Shown piece by piece: positions 24,752 through 33,636 of a DNA stretch of 64,000 bases. The notes under the pieces are model-generated. The model was not told the origin of the DNA. It ran no database searches and saw only the letters and a program-made list of their open reading frames with translations. The translations under genes and the position numbers were made by a program. The first letter of the stretch is position 1; each line of letters opens with the position of its first letter. This DNA comes from Archangium violaceum (GTDB taxonomy: Bacteria > Myxococcota > Myxococcia > Myxococcales > Myxococcaceae): positions 13,064,001 to 13,128,000 of the forward strand of contig NZ_CP069396.1 of NCBI RefSeq assembly GCF_016887565.1, given 5' to 3'.

Positions 24752-25807
24752 CTACAGGGCGATGAAGTGGAAGGTGGCGCCGAGGTAGCGCGTCTCCGAG
24801 TCGGCGACGTCCGCCGGATCCATGGCCTCCACCAGGTCGGCCCGGCTCAGCGAGAGGAACCGCTCGCGGTTGGCCGCGATCAGCCTGTCCTTGAAGCTCT
24901 TCTCGTCCAGGCCCTGGAGCTGGTCGCGCAGGGAGCGCCAGACGTGGGAGATGAAGATCTTGTCCTCGCCGAAGCGCCCGCTCGTCGAGGCCTTCGCCGC
25001 CTCCCGCACCCGCTCGGCGAAGCCGCGCAGGTCCTCCTGCTTCGGCTCCGAGTCGAAGAGCGGCGGCTCGGGAGGAGCGGCGAGCTCGTTGCGCCGCGCC
25101 GGGGAAGTGGAGGGAGCCGTGGGGGCCTGGGTGACGGGCTCCGAGGAGGGTACGAGCCAGGAGCGCATGGCGGCCAGACGGAGGCTGTCCGCGTCCGAGC
25201 GCCGGGCGCCGACGCTCTTGGCCGCGAGCTGCCGCATGGCCTGGGTGGGCTCGGCCTCGCGCGAGGCCTGGAGGGCGCGGGCGAGCAGCACGGCCTGCAC
25301 GGCGGCCAGGGTGAAGGGCTTGTCCGTCTCGATGCCGAGCTGCTTCCAGCACAGCGCGTCACGCACCTGGGTGAGGCTCCTGGAGCCAGGAGCCTCGTTG
25401 CCCAGGTGCTTCTGCACGAGCACCGCGCGCATGCCATCGGCGGTGCCGAGCCGGGCCAGGTTGCCGGAGGACGGTGGCAGCTCCAACACCCGCGCCAGCA
25501 GGTGCGTGTTCTTGAGCTTCTTCCAGGAGGTGCCCTCCAGGCGCTTCACCCCGAGCCACGCGAGGGCATGGGTCCGCCCCTGGGAGGTGAGCTCGAGACC
25601 ATTGCGCGCCGTGCGCCGCGCGAGTCCGCCGGCCTCCAGGGCCGCGAGCGTCTCGTCGAGCCGCGTGTTCCACTCGCTGGCGCTCCAGCGGTGCTCGGTG
25701 AACGGCTTCAGCGCGCGAGACAGGTCGCTTCGAGCCCCCTTGCCTTCCGCGCGCGTCGACAGCCACGCGAGCGCCAGCTCACCCAGACGAGAAACGTGCC
25801 CCTCCAT
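24752..25807 (-). CDS. Two-winged-helix-like protein of HerA operon
   Basis: A 351-residue protein in no family I recognise. N-terminal region 'RLGELALAWLSTRAEG ... LAALEAGGLARRTARNGLELTSQGRTHALAWLG' reads like a winged helix. A long helical middle (TLAAVQAVLLARALQASR) and a Pro/Ala-rich spacer follow. The C-terminal 85 residues ('FAERVREAAKASTSGRFGEDKIFISHVWRSL ... RADLVEAMDPADVADSETRYLGATFHFI') resemble a second winged helix with a basic patch. No catalytic motif is visible. It overlaps the nuclease gene by 29 bp and precedes the ATPase by 34 bp, which marks it as an obligate partner, perhaps the DNA-recognition subunit. Confidence 0.75.
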   Translation of the reverse strand: MEGHVSRLGELALAWLSTRAEGKGARSDLSRALKPFTEHRWSASEWNTRLDETLAALEAGGLARRTARNGLELTSQGRTHALAWLGVKRLEGTSWKKLKNTHLLARVLELPPSSGNLARLGTADGMRAVLVQKHLGNEAPGSRSLTQVRDALCWKQLGIETDKPFTLAAVQAVLLARALQASREAEPTQAMRQLAAKSVGARRSDADSLRLAAMRSWLVPSSEPVTQAPTAPSTSPARRNELAAPPEPPLFDSEPKQEDLRGFAERVREAAKASTSGRFGEDKIFISHVWRSLRDQLQGLDEKSFKDRLIAANRERFLSLSRADLVEAMDPADVADSETRYLGATFHFIAL

Positions 25808-27086
25808 GATGATCTACCTCCCCCCGCGAGGGCTCCTTCATGAGGGCCTCGCGTCGTTGCGAGATGACTTCCGAGATAGTGTCGAGGATTTCCTCGAGCC
25901 GCGCCACCACGTCCTGGGCGAGGAAGCGCAGCACCAGATACCCGTGCCGTTGAAGTGCGAGATCCTTGCGCCGGTCGCGCCGGTAGTCCTCCGGATCCTT
26001 GAAGTGATGGTAGCCGTCGATCTCCACCGCGAGCGAGAGCCGACGGGCGAGCAGGTCCACCTCGACCTGCCTGCCCCTCAGGAGGAAGCCCGGTGACGCG
26101 TTGAGCTCGAACAGCCCGTGGGTGGTGGGGTGCTCTCCGAGGCAGGCGTAGAGGAACCGCTCCTCGGCGCTGCGCGCGCGATCCTCGGGCCCGTCTCCCC
26201 GAGAGGGCCGCTGGTGCTCGCGGACCACTTCGCCGAAGAGCGTGAGCACCTCGTCCGACACGCCGTCCCGCGCGAGCCGGGCCAGCGGGGCGGAGAGCTC
26301 CTTCGACGGCTTCACTCCGAGTGCTTCCAGCTTTCGACCGAGTGTCTCGGCGGAAGGAGCGTCGAGCTCGAGGAGGCCCTCGCGCACCATGGTGAGGGCC
26401 TTGGACGCCTCGCCGTGCAGGTAGGCGTCGAGCGTGGGCCGATCCGCGGTCAGGGCGATGACGAGGGAGGGAATGGAGGCACACAGCTTCGAGGCGATGC
26501 GGGCCGCGCGTGCCAGTCCCTCGGCGCCGGAGCCGGTGAGCAGCAGTGCGGGGGCGGTGGCCGGGGGGAGGATCGCATGAAGTGCCGCGAGCGCGCGGAT
26601 GGCGTCCCGGCCACAGGCCTCGAGCACCGCGTCGAGGGGGACACCTGGATTGTGGACAACTTGTGGTTGGAGGAGACACCTGCACACGCGGGTGGAGTCT
26701 CCATCGGGAGCCGAGGGGAGCAGCTCCTGGAGGAGGACGTCTCGCTCGTGGGACGTCTTCGCCTTCAAGCGGGAGGGCAGCTCGCCCGGAGCGAGGCCAG
26801 CGGCCCCACCGAGGAAGTCCGCCGCGGCGGACTCCAGACTTCCGAGGCGTGCGAGCGTCTCCAGCCAGGCGCGGGTGACCTCGACCTCGCTGGTGGCGAG
26901 CACGGTACAGACGGGCCGGTGGAGGGAGTCGAGCCAGCGACGCCAGAGGGAGGAGGCGAGACCGGGAGGGCCTGCGAGCACGGTGAGCGTGGGGATGCCC
27001 TGCTCACGCCGACGCTGATGCCGTTCCAACTCGTGGAGGGCGAAGGCATCGCTCCGTGTGTCGGGTCCGCCAAGGGGCACGGACAC
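25779..27086 (-). CDS. DUF559-like nuclease with degenerate P-loop N-terminus
   Basis: 435 residues from a GTG at 27086. N-terminus has LTVLAGPPGLASSLWRRW, a P-loop-like GPPG turn lacking the GK[ST] signature, so ATPase activity is doubtful. Residues 50-310 are helical with no recognised domain. The C-terminal ~110 residues are a restriction-like nuclease of the DUF559/Vsr group: conserved E in EERFLYACL, D in VEVDLLARR, ExD in AVEIDGYHHF, then 'DRRKDLALQRHGYLVLRF'. It opens the operon with the winged-helix-like gene and the HerA-like ATPase. The combination nuclease + DNA motor suggests a DNA-cutting defence or repair complex (inference). Confidence 0.8.
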   Translation of the reverse strand: MSVPLGGPDTRSDAFALHELERHQRRREQGIPTLTVLAGPPGLASSLWRRWLDSLHRPVCTVLATSEVEVTRAWLETLARLGSLESAAADFLGGAAGLAPGELPSRLKAKTSHERDVLLQELLPSAPDGDSTRVCRCLLQPQVVHNPGVPLDAVLEACGRDAIRALAALHAILPPATAPALLLTGSGAEGLARAARIASKLCASIPSLVIALTADRPTLDAYLHGEASKALTMVREGLLELDAPSAETLGRKLEALGVKPSKELSAPLARLARDGVSDEVLTLFGEVVREHQRPSRGDGPEDRARSAEERFLYACLGEHPTTHGLFELNASPGFLLRGRQVEVDLLARRLSLAVEIDGYHHFKDPEDYRRDRRKDLALQRHGYLVLRFLAQDVVARLEEILDTISEVISQRREALMKEPSRGEVDHHGGARFSSG

Positions 27087-27230
27087 GAGCGTCCTTGAAG
27101 TCGAGGCCCGGCATCAAGGGGGGCTACCCGGGTCCGGTGTCAGGCAGTGGGCATCCCACGATGGAGAGTCGCTCCCTCCACTTCGAGGTCCATCGAGCGT
27201 TTGAGGCATCATCCAGCCAGGGGGGAGTTC

Positions 27231-27524
27231 ATGGGTCAACGCGCCATGCTCACAGCCGCGATGGGGCTGCTGGTCCTGGGAACCGGGTGCCCGCATACCT
27301 ATCGAAAGGGCGGTACGCTCGATCGGGCGATGGAGAAGGACGAGCGGGAGAATCGCCAGCAGCGCAATCAGGAGTTCAGGGAAGAGGCGCTCCGACAAGA
27401 GGTGAAGCAACGAAACAATCAACAAGAGAAGGAGGAGGAGGAAGACGAGGAGAGGATCTGCCCCGATGACAAGGTAGAGGACTGGAATTGTAGGACCCTG
27501 CCCTGTCAGGTGACTTGCAAGTGA
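27231..27524 (+). CDS. Small charged lipoprotein
   Basis: 97 residues. Start ATG at 27231 behind GGGGGGAG. Signal MLTAAMGLLVLGTGC with lipobox LGTGC, then a strongly charged Glu/Lys/Gln-rich stretch (EKDERENRQQRNQEF, EEALRQEVKQ, QEKEEEEDEE) that may be a coiled coil, and a Cys-containing end (EDWNCRTLPCQVTCK). Its TGA overlaps the next gene's GTG (GTGA), so the two are translationally coupled. Confidence 0.75.
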   Translation: MGQRAMLTAAMGLLVLGTGCPHTYRKGGTLDRAMEKDERENRQQRNQEFREEALRQEVKQRNNQQEKEEEEDEERICPDDKVEDWNCRTLPCQVTCK

Positions 27525-28405
27525 ATCGAAGCACTCTCCTTGCCCTGGCTCTTGGGTTCTTGCTCCCGTTACCGCTCGTGTTCGTTGCCGGCACGGCGTA
27601 TCGGGAATCCTGGAATGACTCTCGTTGGAGAGCCGCACAAACGGCTCCCGTATTGCCAATGGAGGAGACCTGGAAGCTGCAGACCTACGGAAAGCACTGT
27701 TCGGGACGTGGGGATTGTGAACATCCCCTCGGGTGTTTGAGCTTCATCCTCGACGAACGCGATGGGCTCTGTACCGACAGCAGATGTCAGACGGACTCAC
27801 AATGCGAACAGGGAGAGACCTGTCAATCATTCCGCACGTTGGATGAAGGTCCTCTGGTTCGTGTGTGCGTGAACCCGGGATTGAGAGCAGAGGGTGAGTC
27901 GTGCGTGCACACGACGGATCGTGAAGAGAAGACCTGCGCACCGGGTCTGCGCTGCAACGAGGGATGGTGTGGCCGCCCCTGCCTGTTGGACGAGCCACCG
28001 GGTTGCCCGGAGGGCTTCTTCTGCCAGGACGGCCTGAATGGACCCTCGTGCTTGCCCACCTGTGAGCGCGGGGTCTGCTCCAAGGGTCAGCAATGTGTCC
28101 GGATGAAGGGCGGCGCCTCGGTGTGTGGCGTGCTGCGTGGGAAGGGATGTCTCAAGAAGGCCTGCCCCGAAGGCCAGCAGTGCGTCCTCGGAGAACCCCT
28201 CCAGACGGATACGGGCCTGGAGATATGGATGTCGTGCGCCCAGTCTTGTGGCACGGACAAGCCCCTTTGCGCTAAAGGCTCGGTCTGTATCCTGGGAGTG
28301 TGCCGCTCCACCTGTGATCCCGAACGGCCAGAGGCCTGCCGTCCGGACGAGCTGTGCCTTTCCTACCCCCGGGGTGCTGGATCCGCTGTGTGCTGGCCGC
28401 GGTAG
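27521..28405 (+). CDS. Cys-rich secreted protein
   Basis: 294 residues starting at the coupled GTG (27521; a TTG at 27515 is also possible). A signal sequence (STLLALALGFLLPLPLVFVAG) is followed by about 30 cysteines in EGF/Dickkopf-like spacing (CSGRGDCEHPLGC, CEQGETC, CAPGLRCNEGWCGRPC, CPEGFFC, CSKGQQC). Such Cys-rich surface proteins are frequent in myxobacteria; their function is unknown. It forms an operon with the preceding small lipoprotein. Lower G+C than its neighbours. Confidence 0.8.
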   Translation: MNRSTLLALALGFLLPLPLVFVAGTAYRESWNDSRWRAAQTAPVLPMEETWKLQTYGKHCSGRGDCEHPLGCLSFILDERDGLCTDSRCQTDSQCEQGETCQSFRTLDEGPLVRVCVNPGLRAEGESCVHTTDREEKTCAPGLRCNEGWCGRPCLLDEPPGCPEGFFCQDGLNGPSCLPTCERGVCSKGQQCVRMKGGASVCGVLRGKGCLKKACPEGQQCVLGEPLQTDTGLEIWMSCAQSCGTDKPLCAKGSVCILGVCRSTCDPERPEACRPDELCLSYPRGAGSAVCWPR

Positions 28406-28541
28406 TGATGCCGGGCCCTCGGTGTGTCAACCGCGTCACCCGGAATCCTCGCCCCGCGTGCTTTTTCTCTCGCGCGGCCGCCTCCGTGCGTCTACTCAAC
28501 GGGTATCATCTTCGTCCCCGCTCAGGAGGCACCCGCACCCC

Positions 28542-29501
28542 ATGGCCGCGCTCACCATCGGCTTCCTCATGGACCCGCTCGAGGGCGTTCGGGTGGATCA
28601 TGACTCCACCTTCGCCCTCATGCTCGAGGCCCAGCGACGCGGGCATCAGGTGCGCTACTTCGAGCAGCCCTGGCTCCGCTTCGGCGGCACCTCCGCCGAG
28701 GCCCGCATGCGCACCGTCACCGTGCGCCGCGAGCCCGGCAACCACTTCGACCTGCTCGACGAGCAGATCCGCCCGTTGTCGAGCCTCGACGTGCTCTTCC
28801 TGCGCAAGGATCCGCCCGTCGACGCCGACTTCATCCAGGCCACCCAGCTGGTGGAGCTGTGCAACGGCCGCGAGCCCGTCTTCCTCAACAACCCCACCGG
28901 CATCCGCGATGCCAACGAGAAGCTCTTCGGCCTGCGCTTCCCCGAGCTCATGCCCGAGACGCTCATCGCCCGCGACATGGTGGCGCTCTCCCGGTTCGTC
29001 GCGAGCCATCCCCAGGGCACCATCCTCAAGCCCGTCGAGGGCTTCGGCGGCCAGGGCATCGTCTTCCTCCAGCCCGGAGACCGCAACACCCGCTCGCTCC
29101 TCGAGGTCCTCACGCTCGGAGGCCGCAAGGCCATCGTCGCCCAGGCCTACCTCCCGGAGAGCCGCCAGGGTGACAAGCGCATCATCCTCGTGGACGGCGA
29201 GCCCTGTGGCGCGGTGCTGCGCGTCCCGGCCCAGGACGACCACCGCGGCAACATGGCCGCGGGTGGCACTCCGGTGAAGACGCAGCTCACCCCGCGCGAG
29301 CTGGAGATCTGCGCCCGGCTCAAGCCGTCGCTCCAGGCGCGGGGCCTGTACTTCGTGGGCATCGACGTGATTGGCGACTGGCTCACCGAGGTCAACGTCA
29401 CCAGCCCCACCGGCATCGCGGAGGTGGACAAGCTGGACAACACCAACGTCGAGGCGAAGGTCATCGACGTCGCCGAGCGGCTAGCGGGCAGCAGGCGCTG
29501 A
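28542..29501 (+). CDS. gshB: Glutathione synthetase
   Basis: 319 residues, the usual length. Start ATG at 28542 after AGGAGG; the frame extends upstream without similarity. It joins glycine to gamma-glutamylcysteine using ATP. The GshB hallmarks are clear: N-terminal 'TIGFLMDPLEGVRVDHDSTFALMLEAQRRGH', 'DVLFLRKDPPVDADFI', 'FLNNPTGIRDANEKLF', ATP-grasp loop KPVEGFGGQGI, 'RIILVDGEPCGAVLRVPA', metal-binding 'WLTEVNVTSPTGI'. No gshA is in the window. Confidence 0.95.
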   Translation: MAALTIGFLMDPLEGVRVDHDSTFALMLEAQRRGHQVRYFEQPWLRFGGTSAEARMRTVTVRREPGNHFDLLDEQIRPLSSLDVLFLRKDPPVDADFIQATQLVELCNGREPVFLNNPTGIRDANEKLFGLRFPELMPETLIARDMVALSRFVASHPQGTILKPVEGFGGQGIVFLQPGDRNTRSLLEVLTLGGRKAIVAQAYLPESRQGDKRIILVDGEPCGAVLRVPAQDDHRGNMAAGGTPVKTQLTPRELEICARLKPSLQARGLYFVGIDVIGDWLTEVNVTSPTGIAEVDKLDNTNVEAKVIDVAERLAGSRR

Positions 29502-29522
29502 GCGCCGTGGGGACGACGCACC

Positions 29523-30860
29523 ATGTGGGTCAAGGAACTGATCATTCATAACATCCGCAGCTTCGAGAGGCAGGAGTTCTCCTTCACTCACGAAGACAAG
29601 CCTTACCGCTGGGTGACCTTGCTGGGTGAAAATGGTGGCGGCAAGAGCACGGTGCTTCAGGCACTTGGCCTTCTCATGGCAGGGCCGGAGGGAGCGCAAA
29701 CGTTGATTCCCCGCCCGGTGGGATGGTTACGGGATGAGTCGAAGCAAGGCCTTCTGCACGTTCGCTTTCACCAAGGGAAAAAGGACCCGGGAAAGGCGAA
29801 GAAGCCATCGAAGCTGTTTCACCACGACTTGATGGTGACAGGTAGGAAACCCCTATCTTTGAGGGGCCGGGTTTATACGGAGCCCACCATCGTAGGGTTT
29901 CCCTCACCGCACCTGTCGTGGCTGCGCGAGCACGCCTTCTCCTCAAGGGGACAGGGGTGGTTCGCAGCCGGATACGGCGCCTTTCGGCGTCTGACACGTT
30001 CTCAGCAGGTCATTGTCCCAGCACTAGAGCCCCAGGCGCGTTACACGAACTTCCTCACCCAGTTCAACGAGGACGAGCCCCTCGCGACATTCGAGCGGTG
30101 GATGGTCTACCTCGACTATGTCAGCGCCAAGAGGCGTCAAAGCTCCCGTCAAGCCGAGCGCCAGCGCGACCTGGGCATTAATGCGATCAATAGCATGCTG
30201 CCTAGAGGGACTCGCTTCGATAGCGTAACTGAGCAGGGACGCATCCTCTTCGACGTGGGAGGTCGGAAGGTGCCAACGATCGCGATGAGCGATGGCTACC
30301 GGAGCGTCCTGGCGCTCGCCGGAGATCTGGTCTGGAGGCTCATCCAAGCCTTCCCCAAGAGTGCCAATCCCCTTCATGAGGAAGGGGTGGTGCTCATCGA
30401 CGAATTGGACATCCACCTGCACCCCCGCTGGCAGCGGTACATCGCCGGCTGGCTGCGTGAGCAATTCCCGAAGCTCCAGTTCTTCGTCGCGACGCACAGC
30501 CCCTTCGTGGCCGCCGGGGCCGGGGAGGATGCCCTCACCTTGCGGCTGACACTCGATCAGGGCGTCACCCGGGTGGAGCAGGTGGAGACCCTTGCGGCCC
30601 TCAGCGTGGACGGCATCCTCCAGAGCGAGGCGTTCGGTCAGTTGTCACCCTACTCGCCTCCAACACAGGCCGCTATTGACCGGTATGACGCTCTGGCTCG
30701 CAAGAAGAGGCGCAGCCAGGCCGAGCAGAAGGAATTCGCGCGGCTGCGCGCGTTCATGCAGCAGGCCAGGCCCCTCGGAGGTCCACCTGAGCCGGGCTCA
30801 CTCGATGCGAAGCTGGATGCCTACATCGACAAGGCGCTCCAGGGGAAAGGCCGGGGATGA
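29523..30860 (+). CDS. PtuA-like SMC/RecF-type ATPase of a Septu-type defence system
   Basis: 445 residues. Walker A GENGGGKST at about 35-43, an ABC-signature-like segment AMSDGYRSVLALAGDL, Walker B VVLIDELDIHLHP near 288, and the H-loop ATHSPF. The insert between is short and lacks a long coiled coil, as in PtuA and the ATPases of retron Ec78-like systems. Its final ATGA overlaps the HNH gene (30857-30860). PtuA forms large rings that hold the nuclease in check until infection. No reverse transcriptase is next to it, so it is the stand-alone (Septu) type rather than a retron. Confidence 0.85.
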   Translation: MWVKELIIHNIRSFERQEFSFTHEDKPYRWVTLLGENGGGKSTVLQALGLLMAGPEGAQTLIPRPVGWLRDESKQGLLHVRFHQGKKDPGKAKKPSKLFHHDLMVTGRKPLSLRGRVYTEPTIVGFPSPHLSWLREHAFSSRGQGWFAAGYGAFRRLTRSQQVIVPALEPQARYTNFLTQFNEDEPLATFERWMVYLDYVSAKRRQSSRQAERQRDLGINAINSMLPRGTRFDSVTEQGRILFDVGGRKVPTIAMSDGYRSVLALAGDLVWRLIQAFPKSANPLHEEGVVLIDELDIHLHPRWQRYIAGWLREQFPKLQFFVATHSPFVAAGAGEDALTLRLTLDQGVTRVEQVETLAALSVDGILQSEAFGQLSPYSPPTQAAIDRYDALARKKRRSQAEQKEFARLRAFMQQARPLGGPPEPGSLDAKLDAYIDKALQGKGRG

Positions 30861-31534
30861 TCCGGGTGAGGCGTGGACGCGCGCCCGACGTCCTGACTCG
30901 CAATCGGGCGCGGTGGTTGAGGGACCTCCAGACGGCACGTACGCCGAAGGAGCGCCAGCGCGTCCTGGACAGGTACCGGCACGAGGACGTGAAGGATGCG
31001 CTCGTCACGCTCTTCCACGGCAAGTGCGCATACTGCGAGAGCTCCATCCTGCACGTCGACTACGGACACATCGAGCACTACCGGCCGAAATCGAAGTACC
31101 CGAAGCAGGCCTTCACCTGGTCCAACCTCGTCCTGGCCTGCGGCGTGTGTAACGGCAGCGAGCACAAGGGTGACGAGTTCCCGCTCAAGGCTCAGGGAGG
31201 CCCTCTCGTCAACCCCTGTACCGAGGACCCGGAGCTGCATCTCTCCTTCGAGTACGATCCCGTGACGAGGCTCGCCAGCGTGCGGGGAAGGACGACACGG
31301 GGGGACACCACGGAGAAGTGTCTCGGGCTCAATCGCCAGGATCTGCGCAGACACCGATCGACCCGCGTCAAACAACTCTGGTTCATTGCCCAGCGTGCCA
31401 CGATCGATCCCAACGCGCGGCGCCTGCTCGACGAAGCGGCCTCGGCATCCGAGGAGTACTCCGCGTTTGCGAACCTGCTTCGGGATGCTCTCTTGAAGGG
31501 AATACCGCTCTCGTCCGTCCCGCTGACGAGCTGA
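30857..31534 (+). CDS. PtuB-like HNH nuclease (TIGR02646 family)
   Basis: 225 residues, translationally coupled to the ATPase. The HNH/zinc core runs CAYCES (about 57-62), GHIEHYRPKSKYP (H and the RPK of this family), 'FTWSNLVLACGVCNGSEHKGDEFPL' (second Cys pair and the Asn/His residues). This is the TIGR02646 pattern found in Septu PtuB and in retron-associated HNH effectors. Expected to cut DNA or tRNA when released by the ATPase. The C-terminal helical region (KQLWFIAQRATIDPNARRLL) is normal. Confidence 0.85.
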   Translation: MIRVRRGRAPDVLTRNRARWLRDLQTARTPKERQRVLDRYRHEDVKDALVTLFHGKCAYCESSILHVDYGHIEHYRPKSKYPKQAFTWSNLVLACGVCNGSEHKGDEFPLKAQGGPLVNPCTEDPELHLSFEYDPVTRLASVRGRTTRGDTTEKCLGLNRQDLRRHRSTRVKQLWFIAQRATIDPNARRLLDEAASASEEYSAFANLLRDALLKGIPLSSVPLTS

Positions 31535-31647
31535 CCACTTCGAGTCCGTACTGCTGGCCGATCCACTCCAGGTCCCTTCCGTCAATATGGAAACACCGCG
31601 TTCCCTGCTGGCCGGAGTGGGAAGCGGAGGAAGGACACCTGGAAAGT

Positions 31648-33516
31648 ATGAAGCGTTGGGCCGTGGTGTTGGCGCTGTGTGGACTGTCTGGGTTTTGGGG
31701 CTGTGGTGGCGATACACCCGGGGCGCAGCCGCCCGTGGCATCGGAGAGTGATGCCGGAACCGGTGGGACCCCCAGTGACGGAGGTAACACCCAGGGTGAT
31801 GGAGGTACTTCGGAGGACGATGCGGGCATGGCGGTGGGGAATGCCTTTCCCCTCTGCAACGCGGAGGGCTGGTGCTGGGAGAACCCCCGGCCGCAGGGCA
31901 ACCATCTGAAATCCGTCTGGGCCGCCAGTGCCAGTGACGTGTGGATGGTGGGTGAGCGCGGCATCCTCCAGCGCTGGGACGGGACGGGCTGGACGTACTT
32001 CCCCTCGCTGACCACCGGCACGCTGAACTCGGTGTGGGGCAGCAGCCGGCGCGACGTGTGGGCCGTGGGCGAGGCCGGCGTCGTGCTGCACTGGGACGGT
32101 ACCGGCTGGAAGTCGGTGCAGAGCGGCACGAGCAAGGTGTTGTACGGCGTGTGGGCCAGTGGCCCGAGCGACGCGTGGGCCGTGGGCGAGGCCGGCACCC
32201 TGCTGCATTGGAACGGCTCGGCCTGGACGTCGGTCACGAGTGGAGCCACGACCACCTTCCGCTCCGTCTGGGGCGCGAGCGCGAACGACGTGTGGGCCGT
32301 GGGCGGGGCCGCCTCGGGTGGCTGGGTGCACCACTGGAACGGGACGGAGTGGACGTCCGTCTCCATTCCCATCACGGTCAGCTCCCTCTACGACGTCTGG
32401 GGCAGCGCGCCCGGTCATGTCGTGGCGGTGGGCACGAGCGGCAAGGTGCTGCGCTGGAATGGCAGTGCGTGGTCCGTCGTCACCACGCCCTACAGCGCGG
32501 ACCTGACCTCCGTGTGGACCCGGGGTCCCGACGACATCCGGGCCACCGCTCCGACCGCGGTCATCCGCTATGACGGCTCGAGCTGGTCCGCGGCTTCGTT
32601 CCCGGTGCAGAAGGTGAACGCCGTGGGAGGCACGAGCGCGGGGGATCTCTGGATCGTCGGGGATTATGGCGACGTGCGGCACTTCGACGGGCTGGGCTGG
32701 GCGCGCAGGTCCGAGGGCGAGAGCAACCAGAACCTCCAGGGTCTGCTGGCCTTCGGGTCCAACGACATCTGGGCGGTGGGTGGCACGGATGCCGGTGTCC
32801 TGCACTACGACGGCGAGGCCTGGCGGACGGTCTCGACGGGCAGTGACTACCGCTTCAAGGCACTGTGGGGCAGCGCCCCCAACGATGTCTGGGCGGCCGG
32901 GGAGATCCTCTACCGGTGGAACGGCGCGACGTGGAGCTCCGCCGCCGCGCAATCGGGGCTGTGGCTGGGCGGTTACAACGACGTGTGGGGCAGCGGCCCG
33001 AGTGACGTGTGGACGGTGGGCACCAACAAGGTGGGGCGCTGGAACGGCTCCACCTGGAAGGTGACGCAGGTGACCTCCACGACGACCCTCACGGGCCTGT
33101 GGGGCAGCGGACCCGACGACGTGTGGGTGACGGGCAGCGATGGCCTGCGCCGCTGGAATGGCACCGCGCTGACGACGGTGACACTGCCGTCCACGGCCTG
33201 GCTCAACGACGTGTGGGGCAGTGGGCCCGGCGACGTGTGGGTGGTGGGCAAGGCGGGCAAGGCCTTCCACTGGGATGGCACGGCCTGGACGGATGTCTCC
33301 ACACCCCTGGGCGTGGAGCTGTTCTCCGTCCGTGGCAACGGAGCGGGAACGGTCTGGGCCAGCGGGGACAGTGGCACCCTGCTGCGCTGGACGGGCAGCA
33401 GCTGGGCCACCGAGGACACGGGGGTGAACCGCCCGTTCCGGGGTGTGCTGCCATTGGGTGACCAGGGCCTGCTCGTCGTCGGCCCCGGTGGCACCATCCT
33501 GCGCAAGAGGCCCTGA
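31648..33516 (+). CDS. Lipoprotein of repeated VWGS/DVWAVGE motifs
   Basis: 622 residues. Start ATG at 31648 behind GGAAAG. Lipobox-like FWGC (SGFWGC), then a Gly/Ser/Asp-rich spacer (GGTPSDGGNTQGDGG). The rest is about 12 repeats of roughly 40-45 residues of the form S/L-x-VWG-(S/A)-x(3,4)-DVWAVGE-x-G-x(3)-HWDG-T-x-W, a beta-propeller-like architecture akin to Asp-box/YVTN repeats and common in large myxobacterial lipoproteins. One repeat (VWTRGPDDIRATAPTAV) is degenerate. Function unknown; likely surface-exposed. Confidence 0.8.
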   Translation: MKRWAVVLALCGLSGFWGCGGDTPGAQPPVASESDAGTGGTPSDGGNTQGDGGTSEDDAGMAVGNAFPLCNAEGWCWENPRPQGNHLKSVWAASASDVWMVGERGILQRWDGTGWTYFPSLTTGTLNSVWGSSRRDVWAVGEAGVVLHWDGTGWKSVQSGTSKVLYGVWASGPSDAWAVGEAGTLLHWNGSAWTSVTSGATTTFRSVWGASANDVWAVGGAASGGWVHHWNGTEWTSVSIPITVSSLYDVWGSAPGHVVAVGTSGKVLRWNGSAWSVVTTPYSADLTSVWTRGPDDIRATAPTAVIRYDGSSWSAASFPVQKVNAVGGTSAGDLWIVGDYGDVRHFDGLGWARRSEGESNQNLQGLLAFGSNDIWAVGGTDAGVLHYDGEAWRTVSTGSDYRFKALWGSAPNDVWAAGEILYRWNGATWSSAAAQSGLWLGGYNDVWGSGPSDVWTVGTNKVGRWNGSTWKVTQVTSTTTLTGLWGSGPDDVWVTGSDGLRRWNGTALTTVTLPSTAWLNDVWGSGPGDVWVVGKAGKAFHWDGTAWTDVSTPLGVELFSVRGNGAGTVWASGDSGTLLRWTGSSWATEDTGVNRPFRGVLPLGDQGLLVVGPGGTILRKRP

Positions 33517-33636
33517 GCGGGACTCCAGGCGTTGACCTCCGAGGCCCGCTCTGGCCTCGGAGGAGTGTCACGACCCTCCGCATCCGTACGTCCTCCCGGC
33601 AGCGCTTTTCACGGCTGCACGCTCAGGACGCCACCG

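Noticed and set aside
31540-31612. Minus-strand reading FHIDGRDLEWIGQQYGLEV, which looks protein-like
   Set aside because: Too short, with no start, and it adjoins two plus-strand genes; perhaps a remnant but family unknown.
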